Assembly: GCF_001039355.2 (NCBI RefSeq)
Contig: NW_019775579.1
Span: forward strand, 192,718 to 243,902
Source: Lingula anatina
Lineage: Eukaryota > Brachiopoda > Lingulata > Lingulida > Lingulidae
DNA: 51,185 bases
Reading direction: 5' to 3'
Both the position numbers and the translations under genes were made by a program. The stretch's first letter is position 1. Each line of letters begins with the position of its first letter. The notes under the pieces were generated by a model. It saw only the letters and a program-made list of their open reading frames with translations, ran no database searches and was not told where the DNA came from. This document shows, piece after piece, positions 9,788 through 21,547 of this stretch.

Positions 9788-11317
9788 ACCACCAGCGTAT
9801 ACGCTGGTGGTACTCATAGTTTTAGTCCTGACCTGTGTCGTACGGCTCCGTTTGTTCCTGCGGCTCCGCTGGCTCCGTGTTCTGGCGCCGGATACAAGTC
9901 ACCGTTACCACTTCTCCTCCTAGACCGCATGGACCCATGCCCCCATCTCTTGGATTTAGGTTACATATAATCTCAACTTGAATCCCCTTTTTTTTTTGTC
10001 TCAGTTGGTGCATTGGCCTGGGCGTGACGTTCATGAAAATGCACCCTTGTCAAAATTTTTGAAAATTCAATGCCAAATATCTCCTAAACTGAAGGATTTA
10101 TGGGAAATATTACTATAGGAGTCTGACCAAAAGTCATATATGAGGATTTCAAATATGCCTTTGGATTTGACATTTGACCTTTATTTCAAGGTCAAACGGG
10201 CCAAAATTTTCCAAAAATGGGAATTTTTTGCAAAAATATTTTTATTTGTGCCGAATGTCAGAAACTACACAGGCTTAAGCACTCATATTATGGTGAGAGG
10301 ATGCAATTAGGGACTCCTTTCATCTTTGGGAGATTGGGGTCAATTGGTGCATTTTTATGGGAGAAGCGGCCATAAGATGCCGAAACTGAAAACTCTCCCT
10401 AATTCTGGGACCGTAAATGCTAGAGACCTCTTGTTTTTTTGCATTTAGAGCTTGTCAAGTGCAATAGTGGTGTCTGTTTTTTGTTTGCGATACGGTCAAG
10501 GAGTTTTGCTATATCAAAAAGCACAACTGAGTGATATTCAGTGGTGAAAATAAAATGTGAAATACTCCAAAAGTAGCAGAGATAAACCAAACTTACTATT
10601 GAACTTGAATAGGAAGTCATATACTGGCAATCTAACTGTGACCTTGAAATTGACCTTTGACCTTCTTTTCACCATGAACTGAACTTTGCAATTTTTCCAT
10701 CCCTTATATCTCCAAAATTAGCAGAGATACACCCATAGTTACTATTGAACTTGAGTAGGAAGTAATATACTGGCAATTTGACTGTGACCTTGAAATTGAC
10801 CTTTGACTTACTTTTCATGGTGAACTGCACTTTGCACGTTTCCTGGCCTTAATATCTCCAAAACTGGCAAAGATATTCCCAAAGTTACTATTGAACTTGA
10901 ATAGGAAGTCACATACTGGCAACCTAACTGAAACCTTGAAATTGACCTTTGACCTTCTTTTCACCATGAACTGAGCTTTGCAAAATTTTTATCCCTTATA
11001 TTTCCGAAACTGGCAGAGATAGGCCTATTTCTTTCTTTCAGTATATATGCAACACTGATAACACATTTCAAAGAGAACCGAGAAGCCTATTGTCTTGAAA
11101 ATCGGCTTGATTGGACCATTTTTTTTTTAAAGTTGTGCTGTTTTTTGCTTTTTTTTAGGGGGGGGGCATATTTCTTGTCTTGTTTATTGCATTTTGAAGA
11201 GCTTGTCAAACACAACACTGGTGGTTGTTCCTGTTTGTTTTTGGTTTTCCGTAAGATTGGGCTTACTCCAGCTGGTGGTACAATATCCAGAGGCGGTATC
11301 GCCTCTCTGAGCCTCTA
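9788..11317 (+). mobile_element. Helitron/Helentron-like element, copy B (both ends visible, possibly composite)
   Basis: The left end is a perfect 24-bp palindrome (9788-9811, ACCACCAGCGTA and its complement) followed by a block shared with copy C. The middle (10570-10990) is the 120-bp tandem core of copy A. The right end repeats copy A: 'ccagctggtggtacaatat', the gaggcg-gtat-cgcctc stem-loop (11290-11305), then CTAG (11314-11317) and T. 'ctggtggtac' occurs at both ends. The 'gagcttgtcaa' motif occurs twice (10447 and 11198), so two copies may be fused. No open reading frame of note. Confidence 0.65.
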
Positions 11318-13250
11318 GTTGAGTAATGTAAATTAAAAATCCTGCAAATATTTAATAACATTTTTAGAATTGGACACACCATTGATACATCAACTGTCCA
11401 CATAGACCAACCAAACACTGCAGGGACTCTTGCTGAGCGCAGTCAGCTTAACAGATTAACATGCCCCTTCTTTCCATTAAGTATGTAGAATGCAGAATAT
11501 GAATATGTTGGAAACAAGAGGTGTGTCATTCAGTTAAGCTGATTGCTTTCTGCTAGAGTCTGCAGAGCTGAGTCAATCTATTTAAATCAATGGTAAGTCT
11601 ACAGGAATGGGAATGATCATCTTTTATTTGTTTGCTTCAAAGCTATCCCTTGCACCCTGCTTCTGTCCGTGTTAGTGGGTTTATTCCATGTGTGCTGTAT
11701 CTAATGTAGGATTAACATTGCATGTGTTTATGTGTCCAGTACTGTTTTGTAGTGTCACTCAATGGGTTTTATTTTAATAATTGCATGTGTTCATAATATG
11801 TACAGTGAGGTTTTGTAGTAAGTAGTGTTCAATAGGCATACTAATAGGCAGGTGAGAAATAGTTGGCGTGAGCAGACTGTAGAAACCTCTCCCAATTCTA
11901 TATTTATTCATATAATTATAAAGTTTATAAAAAGTAAAAATAATTTTGGATGGTTCACAATATATTAATACTTAGTTGTGCAAGTAATGTGTTGCATTGT
12001 ATCAGAATCAGTTCAATTGACTTGTGCACGTTTTTTAACGCTTTAAAGATTTTTAATTATTAATATTTCCTCTCAAAAAGATAAATTAACTTTAATTAGC
12101 ATTGATGAAATCACAAAATTGGATACAAAGTTTTCCACAAGTATTATGCAGGCCTATCTGCTTGTTGAATAAATCTGTATTTATACTGAGTATGTTAATG
12201 AAGTTGTTACTTGTAACACCAAGGGATGATATATTCAGGTCTTGATAAATATCATGATAAATATACTGTATTCATCATAAGGAATAAATAATAACTCTGT
12301 TTCAATCTCATTCCTTCTTTGTTACTTGAACTGAAATCCTCTGTTATAGTACATGATTTATCCACCAAAATTAATTTTCCTCACTCACAAATCAATGAGC
12401 CCAATCTGACAATCACAGAAGAGAAAAAGGAATAAGAAGCCAGACAAAAGAAATAGAGAAGCCAGGAAAAAAAATGGAAAACTCTATGCCTGGTTGAACA
12501 CCTTTCTCTTGTTGACGATATATCTATAAAGAAATATATATATATAGAGAGATATGCTGCATATCTCCTTACTTATAATTACCAGGGTTAATGCTTTGAA
12601 TTCAAGCAGACACCTATAGTCATCACTTCTTTCACTTAGTTCATTATAATAATAACAAGGGGCATCACAAAATCTAATAATTTTTGAAAAATTTGTATGA
12701 ATTTAGCTGAAACATTTCTGGTCTAGCTTATTTTGACTTAATTGACAATTTCATACTTTTAAATGAATGTGTTTTATAAAGACAGAGAATAAATAATTAA
12801 CCCGCCTCTAACATTCACTTTTATTCTTAACAAGTGCTACATACATGTAAGTAAATATGACGTGTGTGCGTGCGTGCATGTGTGTGTACTTTTGTAATTC
12901 GTAAAAATGTTTTAGACACATTTGAAACACCATGACTATTGTACGGGGCACGCCATTAGGCTACTACTACAGTATACTACTACTTAGTACTACAGTACGT
13001 ACCAGAATCACTGGTATCTTTTACGAGACAAGCAAAAATAAGAGATCAAAAACTAAACTGACTTAAGACTTAACATAGATTCTTTTATTGAAATTAAATA
13101 AACACATAAAAATAAGAGGACATTTAGGCTGCGTTCACATGAAAAATCCATTTTCTAATAATCTATTTGCGGTATCTTGTGACCACGGTCTGTGCCCTGA
13201 ATACCCTGCGGCGTAATTACTGGCAGTGCGAGCGAGTTACTTCCAAAGCT
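11318..13250. other. Non-coding AT-rich stretch
   Basis: No exon or family match seen. It holds short simple repeats (AT/AG-rich at 12535-12560, GTGC-type at 12862-12888, CTA-type at 12961-12990). 13128-13145 begins 'taggctgcgttcacatg', reminiscent of foldback or hAT-type repeat ends, but no matching far end was found. Confidence 0.5.
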
Positions 13251-13251
13251 G

Positions 13252-13359
13252 GGCTCCGTATCTCGAAAGGTTCGCTATGTTGCGCACGAGCGTTAGTTTC
13301 TCGATTCCATAATACTAACGCACGTGCGCAACCTAGCGAACCTTTCGAGATACGGAGCC
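13252..13359. repeat. Long inverted repeat (46-bp arms, 16-bp loop), CpG-rich
   Basis: Left arm 13252-13297 and right arm 13314-13359 are reverse complements with only a few mismatches, separated by 16 bases. The arms contain several CpGs. Because of the symmetry, both strands translate to similar peptides ('RISKGSL', 'CARALV'), so the overlapping frames on both strands here are probably by-products of the hairpin. Confidence 0.85.
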
Positions 13360-13675
13360 CTGTAATTAATTCTCGGCTGCGCTCGGAGGAAATTCTCATA
13401 TCTTGACGCATGCGCAGCAGGAAGTAAGAAAGTAAATGGCGGTCGCAGTTGCTTTGAAAAATGTGTTTGTTGATTTTGTGAAACAACAAGCACTACCACT
13501 AGCCATATTATATGTCTGTATGCTTGAGTTGTCACAACTAAACTGATGAACTCCACAGCTTACTGCGCATGCATCAAGGTGTCAGAGTCTCCTCCGATAA
13601 TAGTTACATTTTTTTATCCACTTGGTTGACAACAATTGTTATACCTTTATTTTGATATTTTTTATTGTAGGCCCT

Positions 13676-14405
13676 ACCACCAGCGTAGGCGCTGGCGGTA
13701 CACATGGTTTTAGTCCCGACCCGCCTGTTCCGCCGCCATGTCATCGTTACCGCTTCTCCTCCTAGACTACAAAGGCCTGCGTACCCATCTCTTGGATTTA
13801 GATCACCTATAATCTCAACTCGTTCCACGTAAAATTTGGGCTTCGTCGGTGCTGGGGTCTAGGTGTGGCGCTCATTGCAATGCACCCATGTCCAAAATTG
13901 GCAAAATTAAATGCTAATTATCTACCATACCAAAGGAATTATGGGAAAAATTTCTGCAGACAGCTGACCGAAAGTCATATGTGGAGATTTCAAATATGCC
14001 CTTGGATTTGACCTTTGACCTTTGTTTCAAAGTCAAACAGGCCAAAAAAAAAAAAATTTTTACGAAAAAAAATTATTTGCGCTGATCTTTAGAAACTACA
14101 CAGACCTTACCTATAATATTATTGGCAGGTGTTACCCTTCAGGTCATCGTTCATCTCCGTGAGTTTGGGGTCATTCGGTGCATTTTCACTGGAGAAGGGG
14201 CCATAAGATACCGAAACTGAAAACTGTTTCTAATTCGGGAACCGTTAATGCTAGAGACCTGTTCTTTATTGCATTTTGTAGAGCATGTCAAGCCCAACAC
14301 TGGAAGTGGTCTCCGTTTTTTTTTTTCCATTTGGTTTTCGAGTTATGCTGTATCAAAAAAAAAAAACATTGTGGTGGTGAAAGCAAAATGTGCAATACGG
14401 TAATG
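13676..14405 (+). mobile_element. Helitron/Helentron-like element, copy C (right end missing)
   Basis: Starts with the same left block as copy B (13676-13699, the palindrome here imperfect at three positions) and stays alignable to 9788-10570, including 'catgtccaaaatt', 'gatttgacctttgacctttgtttcaa' and 'gagcatgtcaagcccaacactgg'. It lacks the tandem core and the 3' stem-loop of copies A and B. Confidence 0.6.
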
Positions 14406-14564
14406 TATAATAAATTTTGAACCTCTGGAAAATAAAACAAGGCTTGGCGAGGCAGACAACCTCTGGTAAAAAATGACATTATTTCAAATTTGAACATCTC
14501 GAACTTCTGAGCACCTCCCATTGCAAGAATTTCAATCAAAATGACCTTTTCTTTATTTCAATTA

Positions 14565-14635
14565 GGCCACACATTTCATTTTTTTTTTTTTTATTGATGA
14601 CATCCTCTGGGGACCCCGAAAACGGTGCGAGAAGG
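14565..14635 (+). repeat. Short dispersed repeat, copy 2
   Basis: Matches 9658-9727: 'ttaggccacaca', a T-rich tract, then 'gatgacatcctctggggaccccgaaaacggtgcgag'. Confidence 0.6.
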
Positions 14636-14639
14636 CAAA

Positions 14640-16430
14640 ATAAAACATTCAAAAAATATTCTGCTTAAGTAAAGGAATGCTGTAAGTACACAGCTGGAAA
14701 CACAAATTTACCACAGAAACATGTATCAAACTAACAATATGTCTTATCCATGCTCTCAGAATATTAAAACATTATGAACACTTCACAGAAATGTTAAAAA
14801 AATATAAATAGGACCTACTACCAAATCCATTAAATTTTATTTCAGTCGATGCCATCTTGTGTACTTTGACTTACACGAAGCAGCCAAACTGTTGGGCGGC
14901 CTGTCCGACCTAAGCTTCAGCCCAGAAAATACCTCAACGCCCTTGTCGACCCTTTTTTTCGCAACAAAAAATTGGACAGAAATTTTCCGGGTGTTAATTG
15001 CTGGCCGCCGCCAGCCTTTCGTATAATTGTAAAAGGGTGATATCTCCATGCCCAATATCAATGGCATATCAATCCAAAACAACGGCCCCTTTTCTCGTTA
15101 TGACTTTAATTGTTGTGTAATTTGAAAGTAATCTTAGAGATGAATTTGATGGCAAAGCGGCCATATTTTCACATGGTGATAATACGCGTGCGCAGAAAGC
15201 GCGTGGCTGTAACAAAAAGAGCGGCAAAAAAAGGTGGGGGAGGGGTGGTGGTCCTTTACGACCTAAAAGCAGACCTTCTTATGCATTTCTAGCCGCAAAA
15301 AATTGGAGAGTTCGTGCTTTCGTGACACTTTTACGCAAGAAGAAAGAAGAGGAGCACAGGAAGCAAAACTGACGTAGGCCGTCAGTGCTTCACCACAAAC
15401 ATGTGAGACAATTGCGAAGCAAAACTGATGCAAAAGGTCACTACTTTCCCCATGCGTTGCATTCCCTTCGTAAGTGGTGAGTGTGTGCCATGTACGCAGG
15501 AAGCCAGACAAAATCAAGAAATGAGTACAATTTCCACGGCCATCACTCCTTGCAATTAGCGTCACTGCTTGAAAGGACAACTCATGTGACCCTTGCAACA
15601 CGCAAGGTAGACCTTCCTCTACCTCAACGAACCTCACGACCTCCACTGCACCCAAATCCGTAAGGGACGTACGGTCCTAAAATCCGTGCGTCCGGTTGTG
15701 ACCGAGGCTTAAGCAAACTCAGGAAATTGGAATTCAATTTCAAACAACCTGACGAAGTGCTGCAGAGTAGTGGTAACGTGTAGTGCTTATTGTTCAATAG
15801 GAGGGATTCTGACCTCTGTCTGCATGAGTCCAAGCAGTGACCTATTTCAGTCATTGCTTACATACAGCTTATACTGTTATAGAGACATATCACTAGGTAG
15901 GTCTAACTCTTTACAACGGTACAGCAAGAAATAGCCAATCGCATTATTTTTGACCAATTTAATTTCATTTCACATTGTCCAAACTGTTCAATAGGAATAC
16001 TTTATGAGTGCATGCAAATATATAAATAAATAACTATAGAAGAAATTCAAAGCAGAAAACTTTTGCTTGCCTGAAAATATTTGTTATGTTTTATAAGTAC
16101 AGACTCACAGTACTAAGTATACATGCACATGTAGTACATGTACCCCCAGTCATGAAATCATTTATATTTACAGTAAATGTACAAGTGCTAATCATACGCT
16201 TTTATAGAGAAATATCTCTTTTAACACTTTGAACTCCCCTCTGATACGTTCATGGCTGCGTCTAAAAATGGGCGAAGGAGAAGGAAAACCTCCACATAAT
16301 GGAAATATAATAAGATAAAGCAATAGTTTTGTATCAGTATGCAGCTGAAGGATACTTTTAAAGAAATGAGTAAAGTGTTTTTGTAATAGTGAATAACGTA
16401 AACAAATGAGGTCAGATGTAACATTAGGTT
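14640..16430. other. Intergenic stretch with a GC-richer, unrecognised segment
   Basis: 15080-15720 is GC- and CpG-richer than its surroundings and contains a 130-codon minus-strand frame (15655-15263) with several Cys and no family I recognise. It overlaps a 60-codon plus-strand frame. 15655-15690 holds short repeated 'tccgt' and 'ggtcc' words. It could be a transposon relic or a broken exon. The flanks show nothing clear. Confidence 0.4.
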
Positions 16431-16439
16431 ATACTAAGG

Positions 16440-17345
16440 CATATTCAGGAAAATAGACCTATGACGTTTTTAAAGAGATGGTAAGTCAATATTAAGCCCT
16501 ATGGTTATTTTATGCCTATTTCCGTTAACTTTGCCCTTATTAAATGAATTTGGTGATATTTGACAGTTTACAGTATGAAACACTTGTGGATGACACAAAT
16601 ACTCTGGGAGTCAATTTATGAATTATGTGGTTAATGGAGGAAAATACTCATCATTTGATAGGTTTCCTAGATTGGAATGCAAATTATTTATTTAGCTCAA
16701 GGACTGTTTTAATTGGTAAAGCAACAACAAAAAATCTTAATTGTATAATATAACAATGAAAGTAGGTCAAAAACACCTGAGGTCAATTTTGAGGCTTTTT
16801 CAGGAAAATGAACCAAAACGTTTCTAAATAGGCTAAAGACAATGTAATGAAAAATATTTTGGATTATTTCTGATAACTTGCTCTATATTCAAGGGATACG
16901 TTTAGATTATGACACTTTGCAAATTGAGGCATTTACGGAGGGCACAAGTGCTGTAGAGGGTGTTTGGTTCAATTTTTTGAGTAATGGAGGCGGGGTAGGA
17001 AAAGGATCAGGTTTGCTAATTTATTTTGTGTGAACGATATAATAACGAAAAATATATTATGTGTAATGTAGCAATGTACAGTGAATCAATGGACAAAGGT
17101 CACCTGAGGCCAAATTTGATGCAATTTTAGGAAAAAACGAACCAAAAAGTTGTTGTATTTAGATAACTGAAAGGTAAAATTTTGGATAATTTAATAACTT
17201 GGTCTTGTGTAAGGGGTATGATGAGAGAGTTTACAAAGTTGCAATATGACAGATGTATGGCTAACATAATACTACAGGGATTTTCAGTTCAATTTATGAA
17301 TAATAAGGAGAGGGGATGGAAAGGTGCGTACCATATGATGAATAA
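16440..17345 (+). repeat. Diverged tandem repeat, about 325-bp units, roughly three copies
   Basis: 'aggaaaatNgaNcNaaaacg' type blocks occur near 16448, 16802 and 17130, each preceded by a 'cacctgaggtcaattttgaggc' type block and followed by 'acaaatactctggg' and 'taatggagg' type blocks. Wording resembles the repeat at 28490-29240, suggesting one family. Confidence 0.5.
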
Positions 17346-18337
17346 TTAAATTAGGGTATGATTATGGTCACAGCAAAAGATCGGCAAACAGACAATGGAT
17401 AATTGATATATTTGCTAAGTTACATTGCCAACATATATATTTGTTATGAAACGAGAGATTCAATAATATCAAAAAAGAACATTCAAGGTTTAAAAATCAA
17501 ATTATTCATTCTTATTGTATATATTCATGTACACTTACTTACACATACTCACTATACCAACCCACATATATATGAATACCTAATTCCCTATTAACCAATT
17601 CTGACTAAAGATTATTTAACAGTGAATGTCACTGGTCATTGCGTTTTTCAAAATACCAATTAATCCAGTACCGCCATGCACTTTTAGAAAAACCACTGTT
17701 TATATGAATCCATGTATACATTGGTATACATAAATTGATGAAGTTAGTTATATAAATAACGGAATTTAAATTGACAATTGGAATAAAAAAAACAGGATGA
17801 ACCATAAAGAGTGCATACAACCATCTAGCATAAGAGGCCCGAGCCTACCGATTGCGGTACACAAACATACACACGCACACACACGTGCTTGCATGTGTAG
17901 AACACTTAGAAGTATTAAAGTCAACGCCTCTAATGTTTTGTTCGCTGTCACAAAATGTTTTGCATCTAGACTCTTCTTATTTGCACATATTCCGTTTTCT
18001 CTCTGTCGATAAAAGTAGTTCTCTTTGGGGGCGTGCCGATAATATCAAGGTCCGCATAAATGAGTCCTTCCACGTTTAACTTCAATGCCTGCAATGGAAT
18101 TTGATCTTTTTAACATTTAACGTTAATGGATAGTTAAAATTATATTTAATTTTATTGTATAAAACGTTAATTATAAGAAACACACAAGAAAACAAAATCG
18201 TCCAAGCGTGCTGAAAAATTCTGAAGTTCAAGCCTAAAAGAGCTATACAATCACGGGGTCGAAGACCGATTTTTCTGCGCTTGATACGGATTAACGTGTG
18301 CCTGCGTTCTATGTGCTTTCCTTTCGAGTCATTCACG

Positions 18338-20805
18338 CTAGATATGAATGCAACATGTGTACAATATTCGAGAATTTCTCAACATCAGACATGCCAGAAA
18401 CACACTCATACTTACATCACGTCTTCGGCGGCGGTTTGTCCGAGTTTTTTGCCTTGATGAATGTACCGCTAAATAAACAAATGGTATGTATGGCTATTCA
18501 TGTAATCTGTCCTACACCAGACGTTGCATTAAAGAGGATCAAAGTTTAGGATTCATTTAGAATGTATGTTGATTAAATGTGACTCCTGTCGTTTACTGTT
18601 GCAAAATATAGGTGCATGTGTTTCAAAAATAAATTGATTGTAAACATTTAACTAGTTTGAGTTCATTAAATCACTTATCGAATAATAATATAAATTCCCC
18701 AATTTGGATTTTTTTTATTTTCCCTTTCTACCTTTTACACAGCTTATTAATCGGGTCCATATCTTGTTTTCTTCACAAAAGATGTGGGTTAAAGTGCATT
18801 ACACGATAAGGTTAAAATAAACAGATGAAAGGAGATAAATTATAAGAAGAATGTCTTTACCTCTAGAGGCCCTTTTTCTTCGGTTGCATACAATGATTAT
18901 AATGATAGGAAGTCCCAGCAAAACAGCAACAAGCAACAGCAATATGGACCAAAAATGAATATATCCAGAGTTCACTTTGCTCTCTGGAACAATTCTGATC
19001 CACTTGGTTGGTTCTGGAATGTATGTGGAATCAGCTACAAAAAAAAAATAAATAAATAAAAGACCGATAAGTTGATACCTTTTTTGTGTCTTGGCAGATA
19101 AAAATGTATTTTACTAATAATTAGGCTAGTTAACAATGTCATAACCTTTATATGCAATAACAACATCTTAATTCGTCTACTAGCACATGGCAAGGCGGAA
19201 AACCTCGACTAGGTTGCTTATATCTGGATATTAAAAATGTTAGAGTGCATGAAGAAGCAAATATAACTTACTTGAATCATCAATTTGGTTGGAAATAAAT
19301 ACTTCGCTTCGAATGTCTGCTGAACCACACTGATATCTTTTACTTGGAACCTTTGACTCATTAATCATAGCCGAAAACGTTTGACACAGACTTGAGTTTA
19401 AACTGTTGCATTTGACGTCTTTGGCAAGGGTGACGTGGGACAGGTTTCCATTGGTATACCACAGTATGTCGTGGGCGGGATGTTCCCCAGGGTACAAGTA
19501 GCTTGTGACACACTCTAAGATAATGCTGGTTGAAGTGACGGCCTTCTGAGAAATGTTGACTGAGGTAGGAGGAACTGGAAAACGTTATTTATGAAATTTG
19601 AAGCGTTAAATAAAAAACAAAGCTTGCACAAAATAATTATGACCTAGTAGACCCCGGACATTGTTTTCCAACAGAACTTTGCACTGAATTCGGTCTTGGC
19701 TAGGCCTGTTAAAATAGTTTATAATTCTCATTGATTCGCATGCATATAGGTTCATTTTTACAAAATATATAAGTACAGGTTTTATCGGCTGCACTTATAA
19801 ACATATATTGCCAAACTAAGTCTATAAACATTCCAAAATAAACTACATAAAAGTCACAATCGGTTGTCAAATACACTGTGATCGTAATCTTTTGCCATTT
19901 ACCTATCACCCGAACAGTCTGATATGCCACTGAGGTGCTGAAACTTATATGTCCAGTGGGTTTAATAGAACATGTGTAGTTGCCCCCGTCCCTGTAGTTG
20001 GCATTAGATATTTGTATAAGACAGTTTATGGTGATTGGATGTGACCCATTCTTAGTACATGTCTCTGAAATGTTTCTTCCAATAAAATTATTCAAAGGTT
20101 TAGCTATATTCAATCCATCTATCCGTAACATGTAGATGGGCCGCATATCTGTATCGTTCAGCAAGTGGGCTTTCTTCCAGATGACAGTAAATCCAGGGGA
20201 AGACGACAAGGAGAAATTGCACCAAATTGAAAACGAATGGCCTTTGTCTATCGTTTGCAAAGAGGGTGCATTTTCTGACACTAATTCTGAAATGAAAATG
20301 ATGTGATGAAATGACAGTTTACTCTCACCCATATACAGTGCACTCGATAACTCACAAAATCGCCCCTACTTTATAAATATTTTAACATTCTCGCCCTCAT
20401 TGAATATTTACATATGTCAAAAATAAATACCAAAGAAACTCAATAAGCTGCTGTGTTTCTTTTGAAAGGGAGGATTAAGAAACTAGTTTATACAAGTTAT
20501 AGCTGTACATCAACAGTACTGGATTACTATTAATTACTGAAATCCAATTATTGTGTATCACATTATGCTACAGCCTATTCCATTCCATGTGGGTCTAATA
20601 AAAACAAAGGAATGAGATTGGTGAATATCACCAATGCAAATATTGTTCACTCAAAGAGGTGCAGCAAACTAAAAACATACGAGTTATAGACCTCTGAACT
20701 TATCATATGAATCAATATATACCTACCTTCCACAATCCCACAGGCAGGGACTATCAACATGACAACCCCTAAAATTAATATGGTAGTTCCCATGTGGAAC
20801 GCCAT
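18338..20805 (-). CDS. RTK1: receptor with two Ig domains, transmembrane segment and basic tail, kinase exons missing
   Basis: Exons on the minus strand are 20805-20727, 20286-19903, 19574-19272, 19034-18861 and 18468-18416, all with AG/GT borders and consistent phase (331 codons). The start is the Met giving a clean signal peptide ('TTILILGVVMLIVPACG'); an in-frame Met lies upstream at 20907. Exon 2 is one Ig domain (Cys in 'WCNFS', Trp in 'VIWKK', Cys in 'GGNYTC'). Exon 3 is a second Ig domain ('ILECV', 'ILWYTNG', 'RYQCGS'). Exon 4 has a transmembrane helix ('SILLLLLAVLLGLPIIIIIV'). Exon 5 is basic ('TNRRRRRD'). Every exon matches RTK3 in length, order and phase. No kinase exon was found between here and 11 kb on this strand. 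Reading through the last donor adds 25 codons to a TAG at 18338. It may be a decoy-like receptor or a partial duplicate; expression is unknown. Confidence 0.75.
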
Positions 20806-21547
20806 CTTAGTCTGCCACACATTTAACTTCGTTTTACTATTTTTGCAAAGTGATGAATATATTTTGGGCGCCGTTTCACCGTTTGTGAATTTGCTTACGC
20901 CATCCATATGCTATTTAGAGACCGTGTCGTAATGAAGCGCCAGGTGACCGCATATTTCAAAACGAAAGGATAACATACCCAAGTTTTCGTTGACTCATAC
21001 TTTCACTTTAATAGGTAAGGCTTTTTGATCGGATTTAATAAATAAAGCTTTCAAATATTATCATTACATCTAAATCTAGTGGAATTTTCTTTTCAAAGGT
21101 CAAATATTTATATATGAATATGTGTATACGAATTTCATTGATGAAATTCTAAATGCATGATTTTTGAAAGGAATAATCTCCTACTTAAATCGTCGGTTAA
21201 TTGAGAAAGATCTACTTGAGGAAAAACACGTTCTATAGCTATATAAATGTAGTTCTATAGCTCTTATACAGCTGTTTCGTTTTCAAAAGAAAACCTGTAA
21301 ACATTTAGTTGAAAGAAAGTTCAATAGACAACAAAATGACTCATAATTCTCTCAATCGTTCTGTTTTTACAATGAGTCATTACTGAAGTTGAAAGTAAAA
21401 TAAAAAATAAAGGTCTGTCTACGAAAAGAGGTTTCTTGTCTTAAAGCCTCTGCAGGTGCTTCGTGGACTGTAATTAAGTCTCAACTTTTTGGCTCAAAGC
21501 ATCAAGTTTTCATATCCCACGAGAAAAGAGCCTGGAAGATCTGTTAC
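20806..21547. promoter_or_regulatory. Divergent upstream region between RTK1 and RTK2
   Basis: 742 bp separate the two start codons, transcribed away from each other. Three AP-1-type heptamers (TGACTCA or TGAGTCA) lie at 20991-20997, 21337-21343 and 21373-21379. The block 21310-21470 matches, in reverse complement, the RTK3 upstream block 29297-29500, including two of these heptamers. 'actttcactttaatagg' (20998 onwards) also recurs near RTK3 in reverse complement (29781 onwards). AP-1 binding is inference from motif and conservation. Confidence 0.55.

Noticed and set aside
13167-13556. Overlapping frames on both strands with similar peptides
   Set aside because: The similarity comes from the inverted repeat at 13252-13359, not from a gene pair.
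17852-18079. Frames with His/Thr repeats
   Set aside because: They translate the ACAC-type simple repeat near 17865-17885; no splice context.
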